Origin: Apiotrichum sp. Y4204
Taxonomy: Eukaryota; Basidiomycota; Tremellomycetes; Trichosporonales; Trichosporonaceae
DNA length: 64,000 bases
Reading direction: 5' to 3'
Assembly (NCBI GenBank): GCA_025531455.1
Contig: JAMYHL010000003.1
Span: forward strand, 620,001-684,000
A program made the position numbers and the translations under genes. Of this stretch, positions 10,505-20,823 are shown one piece after another. Each line of letters begins with the position of its first letter. The stretch's first letter is position 1. A model generated the notes under the pieces. It was not told where the DNA came from. It made no database searches and saw nothing but the letters and a program-made list of their open reading frames with translations.

Positions 10505-11281
10505 GATTTTGTGATCTGTGATTATGCGCGTACACGACAAGATAAACAAATGTCAAGAGGAGGATGGGAGGATGCTTGGCGCTTTGCTGTCTGGCTGTCT
10601 GGCTAGATCTGGCTGTACTTCCCCGCTTTTATGCAAAGACCCAACACGCCATCTCTCACAAAAGTCACTATCGGTGCCCAGCACGCGCAGCACGAACTGC
10701 CCCGCTTGCCATGCCAGCAATGACGCGTAGCGCGGTGTAGGCGGGAGGAAGGCATTCAGGGGACATTGGATGCACTGACAATGTCACGTGATTAATGCCA
10801 CGCATATATCTCGTGGCAACACTAATTTGTAATGCGCATAATGCGTAATGCTTGCAATGCAATGTGATGTGGCATTGGAGCTTAGCTCCTGGCCTCCTGG
10901 GCTAATTGTGCACCTGGCAGGAGATTACAAGCGGTGGTAACTGAGAGTTTTATCATTTGTTGATATTTTTTTGCTTCTTCCCTGAACCAGACATGGAATT
11001 TCTGGTGCGTCAAGATTTCTGCAAGCAGCGCTCGAGCCACCTCGAGTCACCTACAGTGTCTTGGCTCCGAGAGTCGCCGCTTCTCCGATCTGCACGGAAC
11101 AAGCACAAGTAGGGAAGACAAGAAAGTCGGACGAAAGTTGATTCTTCTTTACATCAACCAACCCCCCCCAACCCCACTCCTCCTCCCCCTTTCTTTGAGG
11201 ATACCAATCCCCATCTCAGTACGTTCAGATCAGACTCACATCCAGTCACCTCGACTCACCTCATACTCACACTCTGCAGGG
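10505..11281. promoter_or_regulatory. Divergent promoter of ARL5 and FGAM synthase
   Basis: 777 nt between the two start codons. It contains a perfect TCACGTGA palindrome at 10784-10791 (bHLH/Cbf1-type E-box), a GAGTCA element at 11044-11049 (the Gcn4/Bas1 core in reverse; Bas1 controls purine genes in yeast) and a C-rich leader at 11150-11210. A candidate 5'-UTR intron runs from GTACGT at 11219 to CTGCAG at 11279, two bases before the ATG. Factor assignments are inference from motif only. Confidence 0.45.
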
Positions 11282-14200
11282 ATGCTCGTCCTCCACGGCT
11301 CGTCGGCGATTACGCCTACCAGGCGCGCTACGCTCCTCGCGGCCCTCCAGGCCGCCGTGCCGAGCATCACCTCGCTCGACGCCGTGCACCTCCACCTCGT
11401 CAACGCGGCCTCGGACGCCGCCGGCGAGGTGCTGGCGACGGCCGACTCCCCCGAGCGCGTCATCCTCGACCAGCTCCTCTCGTACGGCGACGACGAGCGC
11501 CTCGAGTCCACAAAGGCGTTCGTCGCGGGTACCCCCAAGGAGGGCACCTACGCGCTCTACGTCCTCCCCCGCGCGGGTACCATCTCGCCGTGGTCCTCCA
11601 AGGCCACCGACATTGCCAAGATCTGCCGCCTCGGCGAGCACGTCAAGCGCATCGAGCGCGGCGCCCTCTACCTCGTCGAGGCGTCCCAGCCCATCTCCCT
11701 CCCGCAGCTGGCCCCCCACCTCCACTTCATCCACGACCGCATGACCCAGTTTGTCGACACCCGCCTGCCCCTCGCCGAGTCCATCTTCCCCGCCGCGCCC
11801 CCCAAGCCCGACTCGCTCGTGACTGTTGACATTCTCTCTGCCGCCGACCCCACCGCCGTTCTCGCCGAGGCCAACATCCGCCTCGGCCTCGCCCTCTCCG
11901 AGACTGAGATCCCGTACCTCGTCGAGGCGTTCATCGGCGCCGGCCGCAACCCCACTGACGCCGAGCTCTTCATGTTCGCCCAGGTCAACTCGGAGCACTG
12001 CCGCCACAAGATTTTCAACGCAAAGTGGACTATTGACGGTCAGGACCGCGACAACTCGCTCTTCGGGATGATCCGCAACACGGAGAAGGCATGCAACGGC
12101 AACGGAACTCTTTCGGCTTACCATGACAACGCTGCCATTCTCGAGGGTGCCCCTTCGGCCCCTCGCTTCGCGGTTGATGGTTCCACCCAGGCTAACAAGT
12201 ACGACGCCAACCAGGAGCCCATGCCTATTCTCATCAAGGTCGAGACCCACAACCACCCCACTGCTGTCTCGCCCTACCCCGGTGCCGCTACTGGTTCCGG
12301 TGGTGAGATCCGTGACGAGGGTGCCACCGGCCGTGGCTCGCGCCCCAAAGCTGGTCTTGCCGGTTTCACCACCTCGGACCTTCTCATCCCCGGCTTCCAG
12401 CAGGCCTGGGAGAACGACATCGGCAGGCCGTCGCACATTGCCTCTGCCCTTGACATCATGATTGAGGCTCCCCTCGGTGCCGCCGCTTTCAACAACGAGT
12501 TCGGCCGTCCAGCTCTCGGCGGCTACTTCCGTACCTTCCTCATGGACGTCCCTGCGCCTAACGGCAAGCAGGAGTGGCGCGGCTACCACAAGCCCATCAT
12601 GATTGCCGGTGGTCTCGGTACCGTCCGCCCCGAGTTCTGCCTCAAGAACAAGATTATGCCCGGTGCCAAGGTCATTGTTCTCGGTGGCCCTGGTATGCTT
12701 ATCGGTCTTGGCGGTGGTGCCGCCTCGTCGATGGCTTCGGGTGCTTCCTCCGCTGACCTCGACTTCGCCTCGGTTCAGCGTGAGAACCCCGAGATGCAGC
12801 GCCGCTGCCAGCAGGTCATTGACTCGTGTGTCAACCGCGGCGACGCCAACCCCATCGTCTCGATTCACGATGTTGGTGCCGGTGGTCTCTCCAACGCCCT
12901 CCCCGAGCTTGTCCACGACCACGACCTCGGTGCCGTCTTTGAGATCCGCGACGTCCTCATCGACGACCCCAAGATGTCCCCCATGGAAATCTGGTGCAAC
13001 GAGTCGCAGGAGCGCTACGTCCTCGCTGTCAAGCCTGAGGACCTCCCCGTCTTCGAGGTGATTGCCAAGCGCGAGCGCTGCCCCTTCGCCGTTGTCGGTA
13101 CCGCCACCGAGGAGGAGCGCCTCACCGTCACCGACCGCCTTCTTGGCGACAATGTCATTGACATCTCCATGTCGGTCCTCTTTGGCAAGCCTCCCCGCAT
13201 GCACCGCTTCGCGGACACTGTTACTCCCCCCCGCAACGACTTTGATGCGTCGCTCAAGGCGTACGCCCCGGACGCCGCCCTCAACACTGCTGTCGAGCGT
13301 GTTCTCCGTCTCCCCTCGGTCGGCTCCAAGCAGTTCCTTATCACCATCGGTGACCGCACCATCTCGGGTCTCGTTACCCGTGACCAGATGGTCGGCCCCT
13401 GGCAGGTTCCGGTCGCCGACGTTGCCGTCACCCAGTCGTCGTTCGGCTTTGACGTCGTCACTGGTGAGGCCATGGCTATGGGTGAGCGCACCCCGCTTGC
13501 ACTCCTCAACGCCGGTGCCTCCGCCCGTATGGCCGTTGCCGAATCGCTCACCAACCTCGCTGCCGCGTCGTTTGACCTCGCCAAGGTCAAGCTTTCCGCC
13601 AACTGGATGTCGGCTGCTTCGGCTGAGGGCGAGGGCTCGCGTCTCTACGAGGCCGTCCAGGCAATTGGTATGGAGCTCTGCCCCGCTCTCGGTGTTGGTA
13701 TCCCCGTCGGCAAGGACTCAATGTCCATGTCGATGCGCTGGGCGGACAACAAGGGCGAGAAAAAGGAAGTCACTGCCCCGCTCTCGCTCATCGTCACCGC
13801 TTTCGCTCCCGTCAAGAACGTCGAGCAGACCTGGACTCCCGAGCTCCGCACCGACAAGGGCGACTCGGTTCTTGTCTTTGTTGACCTTGCCCGCGGCAAG
13901 CAGCGCCTTGGTGGCTCCGCCCTCGCCCAGGTGTTCAAGCAGCTTGGCGACGAGTCGCCGGATGTTGAGGACGCCGCTGAGCTCAAGGCGTTCCTGACCG
14001 CCGTTCAGGCCCTCAAGTCGACTGACGTCGTTCTTGCGTACCACGACCGCTCGGACGGTGGTCTCTTCACCGCCGCCGTTGAGATGGCCTTCGCTGGCCG
14101 CACCGGTATTGAGGTGTCGCTCGACTCGATTGGCTCGTCGGATGCCGCTGCCACCCTCTTCAACGAGGAGCTTGGTGGCCTCTTCCAGGTCCGCGCCGCT

Positions 14201-15345
14201 GATCTTTCCGCATTCACCCAGGCGTTCGTCAAGGCCGGTTTCCCCACCCAGTACATCCACGCTTGTGGCCGTGTCACTGGCCGCGACGACCAGACCGTGT
14301 CGGTCATCCAGGGCGGCAACGTCGTCTTCCAGTCCACCCGTGGCGAGCTCCAGCAGGCCTGGGCCGAGACCTCGTACCGCATGCAGTCCATCCGTGATGA
14401 GCCTGTCGGCGCCAAGCAGGAGTTTGACGCCATCCTCGACGACAAGGACAACGGCATTATCTACGACATCAAGTTCCCCTTCCTTCCGGATGTCGCTCGT
14501 CGTGAGTAATTCTGTGGTGGACCCCACTGACCCCAGCTCTTGCCTCTGCCCCCAAGGTCGCCATCCTCCGTGAGCAGGGTGTCAATGGCCACATCGAGAT
14601 GGCCTGGTCGTTCCACGCTGCCGGCTTCGACGCGATCGACCTCCACATGTCGGACGTCATCTCTGGCAAGGTCTCGCTTGCCCAGTTCGCCGGTCTTGCC
14701 GCGTGTGGTGGATTCTCGTACGGTGACGTTCTCGGTGCTGGTTCGGGTTGGGCCCAGTCGGTGCTCCTTAACCCCACCGCCCGCTCTGAGTTCTCCGCCT
14801 TCTTCGCCCGCGAGGACACCTTTGCTCTTGGTGTCTGCAACGGCTGCCAGTTCTTCAGCCAGCTCACGAGCATCATCCCTGGCACCGAGTCTTGGCCGGC
14901 CTTCAAGGCTAACCGCTCGGAGCGCTTCGAGGGCCGTGTCGCGACCGTGGCGATCACCGCCGACGCCGCCAAGTCGGTGCTCCTCAAGGGCATGGAGGGC
15001 TCGACGCTCCCTGTTGCCGTCGCACACGGTGAGGGCCGCGCCTCGTTTGCCACCCAGGGCAACGCCGCTGCACTCAAGTCGGCCGGCCTCGTGCCCGTCC
15101 GCTACGTCGACCACAGCGGAAACATCACCGAGCGCTACCCGCTCAACCCGAACGGCTCGCCCGAGGGTATCTCGGCGGTTATGACGCCCAACGGCCGCGT
15201 CCTCGCGATCATGCCCCACCCCGAGCGTGTCGTTACCACCGAGACCAACTCGTGGTTCCCGACCGAGCTGCGCTCCGAGTGGAAGGGCAAGGGCCCGTGG
15301 TTCCGTCTCTTTCAGAACGCGTACGCTTTCTCGACCAAGGCGTAA
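11282..15345 (+). CDS. ADE6: Phosphoribosylformylglycinamidine synthase (FGAM synthase)
   Basis: join(11282..14501,14537..15345), 1342 residues, the normal length for the large eukaryotic PurL. Catalyses the ATP- and glutamine-dependent conversion of FGAR to FGAM in cytosolic de novo purine synthesis. Order: N-terminal PurS-like domain, linker, synthetase domain with the signature FAQVNSEHCRHKIFNAKW (about residues 232-249), a Gly-rich ATP site (LGGPGMLIGLGGGAASS) and HDVGAGGLSNALPEL. The C-terminal class I glutamine amidotransferase has the nucleophile Cys1174 in GVCNGCQF and the His1301/Glu1303 pair in PHPER, so all catalytic residues are present. The single 35-nt intron (GTGAGT...CTGACCCCAG) falls just before the amidotransferase. 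The start was chosen at the first ATG that matches the family N-terminus; the frame is open further upstream but crosses a probable 5'-UTR intron. A 645-codon antisense frame is a codon-bias shadow. Confidence 0.97.
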
Positions 15346-15866
15346 GGGATGGAAGGCGACGACGATATAGAGAGCGTAGAGAGACAGAAGCGGCGACAGG
15401 GACGCCAGTGGGCGATTGTGTTTTTGTGTGTCACGGATAGTAAACATAAAACATAACAAAAAGGGACATACATCTAAATGTCGAGGTTCTAATGCATTCA
15501 TTCAGGTTCAGACGTGGCACGGGAAGAGAAGGTGAAGGCGAGCGGTGCGAGACGTGTGGAGATAGGGCGTGTGGATTGTCACGACAAGCACCGAGTCGTT
15601 GATGACGCCAACCTCCAAACTGCAAGGATGCTACTATTCATTTCGTTCAGAGTTCCGTCTGTACATTCTTCTTTACCTTCTGATGTATCTTCTTCTCCTT
15701 CACGTCCTATCGACAGCCATACAATTCGTCTCAACTCGTGACTATCCGTCTCTGATTACTTCCATCACCTCGCGACCGCCCCCCCAACTTCTGGGATCGC
15801 AGGTGCAGAAACCTCCCAGACGCGACTCCATACGCGTATCGCTGTATCTGACATTGATCCACACCC
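15346..15866. other. Convergent 3' region between FGAM synthase and OMA1
   Basis: 521 nt separating two stop codons. It holds the A/T-richer 3' ends of both genes (for example AAACATAAAACATAAC at about 15444) and no other feature. Confidence 0.5.
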
Positions 15867-17726
15867 TCAAACCTCAGCAGTAGATACCGGATGGCGCGAC
15901 TCGTCGACATCGAGCGCGCGGAGCTGACTCTGGATCTCCTCGACCTGTTTGGACATCGGGACGCGCGGCGCGAGGTTGCGGTACTTGTGCCACAGCGCGA
16001 GTGCCTGCGGCATGCGGTGGGTAATCGCCTTGGTGTCAATATCTGGAAGATATTCCCAACTCACCTCGTGCCTCTCCGAACTGGACGGGTGCGAGCGGAG
16101 GAAGGCCAGCCGGCTCTCTGTAAGCTGTGTCTGGCTCTTGACTGCCGCGTCCGCCTCGACACACTGGACTGTATTGTCAGCTCGTCCAGAAATGCAGCTT
16201 ACAGAGCTCCCAGAGGTCGAGGGCGACGCGCGGGTCGTACCCCGAGCACGCCATGAGCTCGAGGCCAATGGCGTCGGCCTCCTCCTCGAGCTTGCGGGAG
16301 TAGGCGCGCTCGGCGACCGTGTCGCTGAGCCAGTTGAGGAACATGCCCGCCGAGTCGGTCACGCTGGAATGAGCTTCTCAGAAGTTGTTCAGCTCACAAG
16401 GGGAAGGAGACGGTGAGCGCAAAGGAGATGCCGCGGAGAACGTCAAAGGCGACGGCGGCGAGGTTGAGGAACTGGTGTGAGTCTTCTATTACCGGTGGAT
16501 GTGCCAAGTGTTTTTCCTCATCCAACTCACGCCGGCATTCTCGACACTATGGCGCTGGGTGACGTGCGCAATCTCGTGCGAGAGTACGGCGGCGAGCATC
16601 GCGTCGTCGTCCGGGAGGAGGTTCAGGAGGCCAGTGTAGATGAACAGGTCCTTGCTCGGGAGGGCAAACGCGTTGAGCTGGGACGGATTGTCGAGCACGT
16701 AAATGTTCCAGTCGACGTTTTCGATATTGTGCTCCTTGAGCGGATTCGAGCTCAGCGGGCGGAACGGCATAAGGCCAGACTTTGCAAATGCCGACGGGCC
16801 GTACCGCCTGATCCGGTCGTCGTCCGAGTTGGAGAAGCGCATCTTGTACTCTTTCGGCGGCCACTCGGCGCCAGAAACCACATTATTTTCCTGTTCTTCA
16901 AGCGCGCATACCAGTCGCGTGGCGACGCGCCCGGCCTTGATGCTCCGCGGGTCGTCGGGCGCGAGCAGAAGCGGCCCGTCATTCAGCAGCACCTCCTTGT
17001 GTCTCCCGTCAGTTGATCAGTCGCTCGCTGCTCGGCTCACTTGCGGTGCGACCATGCCATCTCCTCCTTTTCGGACATGAGCATGAGCCGCCAGCGCCCG
17101 GTGCGCGGACACTGGTCGAGCCCGAGCGCAATGACGATGCATACCGCGAAGATCTGGTGTCAGATATCACGGATATCAGTCACGGTGTCAGGGGGCGTTC
17201 CGTGGGGTGGGCAGGGCCCCGCGGGGAGGGGGAGGGCAAGATACTACTGTATCCCCATCTGCAGCACGCAACTTACGGGGATCTGGAGGAGGAGCAACGA
17301 TGTGCGGCGGTACTTCCTCCACAGCCTGGCGTCAGCTTGCTGTGCATAGAGGTGGCCTTGGCATTCCGTCTCCAACTTTCAGCCCCGGGTTAGTCACTTG
17401 GTGACTACGCACTTGTACCGCACGACAAAGGGCAGGAGGAGGAGGGAGAAGCGGGTGACGTTTAAGAGGCCGGTCTTGATGGCGGGAATGGACGCGAAGA
17501 AGATGTCACCCCGCGGCTGGGAAGGGTGCAGTGCGCGGAGCTGGAGAGATAAGGATGGGCAGGGGAGGCGCGGTGGTAGTGGTCGGTGGCAACGGGCGAC
17601 GATTGTGGAGGGCGGGGGGTGGAGCTGGATATGGACGGAGCGTAGGCGTACGGCGGCGAGATGCGTGTTCGGCGCTGCGCGCGGCCGCAGGGCTGCTATT
17701 ACGATTCCCAATGGTGGTCGCCGCAT
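15867..17726 (-). CDS. OMA1: OMA1-type mitochondrial zinc metallopeptidase (M48)
   Basis: complement(join(15867..16028,16065..16168,16204..16373,16398..16471,16531..17002,17041..17153,17277..17325,17413..17726)), 485 residues. OMA1 is a stress-activated inner-membrane protease of mitochondria. The N-terminus is Arg-rich and devoid of acidic residues (presequence), followed by hydrophobic stretches near residues 85-105 and 120-135. The M48 core has HEIAH (His301, Glu302, His305) and a downstream EEEADAIGLELM helix giving the third zinc ligand. RLMLMSEKEEMAW before the core and the terminal FLRSHPSSSERHE segment followed by a MPQALALW helix also fit the family. Seven introns, most very short: 35 nt (16169-16203), 36 nt (16029-16064, in frame, so retention would add 12 residues), 38, 24 and 59 nt, then longer ones of 123 and 87 nt. 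The 24-nt value (16374-16397) is implausibly short for splicing and this junction needs checking. The 38-nt intron uses a weak GGGAG acceptor. Confidence 0.85.
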
Positions 17727-17970
17727 GTTGTGCTCTAGTCGTGAAGAGAGAAGTAGTGATCTCGGACGAGTGGCGCGGATGGTGAAGGCATTCAACCGAT
17801 CCCTGCGGTTCGTCGCGCTGACCTCACAAACACCACAACAGGTGACCTGGTGACCTCTTTGCCCCAACTCACTCACGCTTGGAGGTTCCCGCCCACCCCG
17901 ATTTCATCACTACTTTGCCTCCACCTCCAGTTGTGCCTCTTGGTTCATCACTGCATGCTACAACGTCTGT

Positions 17971-19451
17971 CTATTCTCCGCGGCCCAGCTTGTCGAGGGC
18001 CCGCACGCCCTGCTCCTCCCACTCGGCCTTGGTGACCCAGAAGGCATTCTTGTCCTTCATAATGTCGGCGAGCACCGCACCGCCGAGGAACACCATGTGT
18101 TTACGACGCGGAGGGTCCTCGATGCGGATCTTGAAGTTCTTCAACCGCGACGCATCGCCCTGCAGCACGCGTGTGAGGTAGAGCTGCTTCATCTCCTTCT
18201 CCAGACGCGACGGGAAACCGGGGTACATGGAAGAACCGCCCGAGAGGACAATGTGCTTGTACAGGTCCGCACGTGTGTCGACCGCGGCAGCCTGGATAGT
18301 GGAGAAGAGAAGCTCGGCAACACCCGGCTGCTCGACATCCACCAAGTGCGGCTGGAACATGCATTCGGGCGCCTCGTACCGTTCAGAGCCGACCTTGATC
18401 ACACGGCCATCGGGAAGCTGCTGTCAGATATTGCTTGGATAAGGGGAGAGAAACGCGACAATCCTGTCGCATCCGCACCGGCATACACGCCGCCACATGC
18501 ATGCGCGTCACCTCATTCGCACTCACGGTGTAGTTCTCGACCAGAACAGTCGTCTCGTCCGAGAGCTGCTTGTCGAGCTGGAGGTCGTAGCTCATAAAGC
18601 ACAGCGCCTCCTTTATGGCACGGACGGTCTCAAAGTCGGCTGTGCGTTCAAATGCGTATCCACGCATGAGAAGAAGCTTGATGAGATAGCGGGTAACGTC
18701 GCGGCCGGCAACGTCGAGACGGCGGGTGAGGTGCGGGAGGGCGTATCCGTCGTACACCGGGACAATGTGGGTGACACCGTCTCCCGTGTCGACGACGACA
18801 CCGGTCTGGAGACCTGCCATCAGAAGAGAACAACTCAGAACACCCACCCTGGGCATACAGCGTAAGCACGGCCTGGATAGCGACATAGACGCCGTCAAAG
18901 CCGTAATCCTCAAACATGACCTGCGCCATGCGCTCGCGGTTGCGTGTCGGGTTCATGGGCGGCTCGGTGAGGAGGATCTTGCGTCCACGCGGGTCGACCT
19001 TCATCTTCTCGTAGAACGTGTAGTCCCACAGATGCTTCATGTCCTCCCAGTTCTTGACGATACCGTGCTCCATCGGATGCGACATCTGGAGGTACGAGCG
19101 GTTCTCGGCCGCCTCGTCGCCGACCATCAGGTCCTTGAGCTGGGCGGTCCCGGACGAGTGGCGCTCCTCCGCGCGCAGAATCGGGCGACCGACAACGGAC
19201 GGAAAGACTGAGGTGAGTATTCGCTCCGGAACAGAGCCATCCGCGCCATATGTCGTCGGATGTCCATAGACCTGCCGCAACTGCCATGCGGGGCAGCTCA
19301 TCCACGACGGTTGCGTGCACTCACCATACTCGGGGAAGTTGCTTCCGGCCCAACCGCACTTGACGAACTGCCGTCAGTTACGAACACGTCTGCGTCAACT
19401 CACGCCGGTACCGTTGTCGACGACGAGGGGGACGGTGGGATCGTTGCTCAT
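17971..19451 (-). CDS. ARP2: Actin-related protein 2 (Arp2/3 complex)
   Basis: complement(join(17971..18420,18527..18813,18848..19207,19325..19367,19404..19451)), 395 residues (394 if the last acceptor is 3 nt further). Arp2 is the actin-like subunit that nucleates branched filaments with Arp3. Actin-fold motifs are all visible: phosphate-1 loop VVDNGTG near residue 10, VGRPILR, the hydrophobic MFEDYGFDG segment, phosphate-2 loop [19 protein letters not shown] and the late adenosine motif [11 protein letters not shown]. The Arp2-typical [18 protein letters not shown] follows the fourth intron. Introns are 36, 117, 34 and 106 nt with GTGAGT or GTGGGT donors. Divergent from CRIPT across about 520 nt; OMA1 lies 244 nt downstream in the same direction. 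Confidence 0.95.
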
Positions 19452-19969
19452 GGTCGGCGGAGATTGGTGATTGAGGGGGTGGGGGAATGTGAGTGTCGGA
19501 TGGGGGAACTGGGAACGGGTGCGTTGGTCGGCCCCTTCGTGTCGTGCGCCAGCGCCGGGGACGGAGAGTGGATAAGGATGTGTGGATTGGAGATGGGTTT
19601 CGTTGTGAGAGAGTGTCCGCTCGCTATCGCTGTCGTCGTCGGTGGTGGTGGTGGTGAATGATGGGGTTCCCTTGTACAGTTCCCTTGTACAGACCACGTC
19701 AGACGTCACCGCCGTCAGCGCCTCAAGCTCACCGCAGCCTGGCGCAGCTCCCAGGCTCAGGGCAAGATGCCACACGCCTAATAAGGGCGGCGATATCGGT
19801 ATTTCACTCGTGGCTCCAGCGTGGAGTATGCATGGCTTTTGCCACCCACGACACTGTCAATGCTCAACTCCCATCTCGGGGGCGGCTTGAATACTTGAAT
19901 GCAGCTTGGTCATGAACTCGACGCGATCCACAACAACATTTCTCAAGATACATCTTCACCCCACTCACA
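19452..19969. promoter_or_regulatory. Divergent ARP2-CRIPT promoter region
   Basis: 518 nt between start codons. The ARP2 side is C/T-rich on its own strand up to the ATG; the CRIPT side has a pyrimidine-rich leader (CATCTTCACCCCACTCACA). A TTCCCTTGTACAG 13-mer occurs twice in tandem at about 19668-19693. No defined operator was identified. Confidence 0.4.
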
Positions 19970-20519
19970 ATGGTCTGCAAAAAGTGCGAAAAGGTAAGCT
20001 ACCATTATGTGCAGTATAGCTAACAACTCCAGAAAACATCCACGGTCGCAGCGACCGACCCGTTCCGCCCCGCGAGCGCGACGCGCGTGATCGGCGAGAA
20101 CAAGCTGCTCACGGCGCGCAGCCGCGCGTCGCCGTATGCCAAGCCCGGGCAGAGTAAGAGCAAAGTTAACCCGTACGGAAACAAGTGCATTGATTGTAAA
20201 GTGAGTGCATTCTGGGGCGAGACGTTGAGTGTCGAGATGGCAGATACAGCTGTCCGGATCTCTTCAGAGCTGCTATCTTCCTCCCCCCCAACGCATCTCG
20301 CATCTGTGTCCCCCAGGTCCCTGCGGCCATGTGCACTTGCTAACCCTCAGCAATCAGTACAGCAGAACAGCGCAACACGCTGCCAGAAGTGCGCGTACAA
20401 GAAGGGCCTGTGTGCCATTTGCGGCAACATTGTATTGGACGTAAAGAGTGAGTTGGCTCGTAATCGACTTCCAACTCACGACGCTGACTTGGCCAGAATA
20501 CAAGCAAACAACAAAGTAG
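19970..20519 (+). CDS. CRIPT: CRIPT homologue (cysteine-rich zinc protein)
   Basis: join(19970..19993,20033..20200,20351..20447,20497..20519), 103 residues against about 101 in animals. The N-terminus MVCKKCEKK and the C-terminal block CQKCAYKKGLCAICGNIVLD followed by KYKQTTK are diagnostic. Four CxxC pairs (MVCKKC, KCIDC, CQKC, CAIC) would bind zinc. CRIPT was named for PDZ binding in neurons but is widely conserved and has been linked to the minor spliceosome and genome maintenance; its role in this fungus is not deducible. First and last coding exons are tiny (24 and 23 nt). Introns are 39, 150 and 49 nt. The third exon could begin at 20351, 20363 or 20366 in frame; 20351 is preferred because CTAAC lies just upstream. 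Confidence 0.93.
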
Positions 20520-20823
20520 TCGTTTCCGAGCAGTTCCAACTCGATCCATTCTTCGCGCTCGCGAGGCCACCAGCACTCTCCGAATACGCGCTTTCCATCC
20601 TTGTTTTCCCTGTGTTCCGCACAACAGCCAGAGTAGCTGCCTAACTGCATACATGTCTCCATGATTAGACCTGATCATAATGTTGTAAAATGAAAAGAGA
20701 AGGATAAAACCGATACGCTATGATGTTTGGGGTATCGATACACGAGGGTATCTACTAACAGAGGCACATTGTACACTAACCGTCACAGTTCGTTGAGTAA
20801 ATCTACGCGCCGCGTTGTCTGGA
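20520..20823. other. Convergent 3' region between CRIPT and DOCK genes
   Basis: 304 nt, A/T-richer than the flanking coding sequence, with no open frame or repeat of note. Confidence 0.5.

Noticed and set aside
11267..13204. 645-codon open frame on the minus strand
   Set aside because: Lies wholly opposite the well-conserved FGAM synthase; long antisense frames arise from G/C-rich third positions. No family motif.
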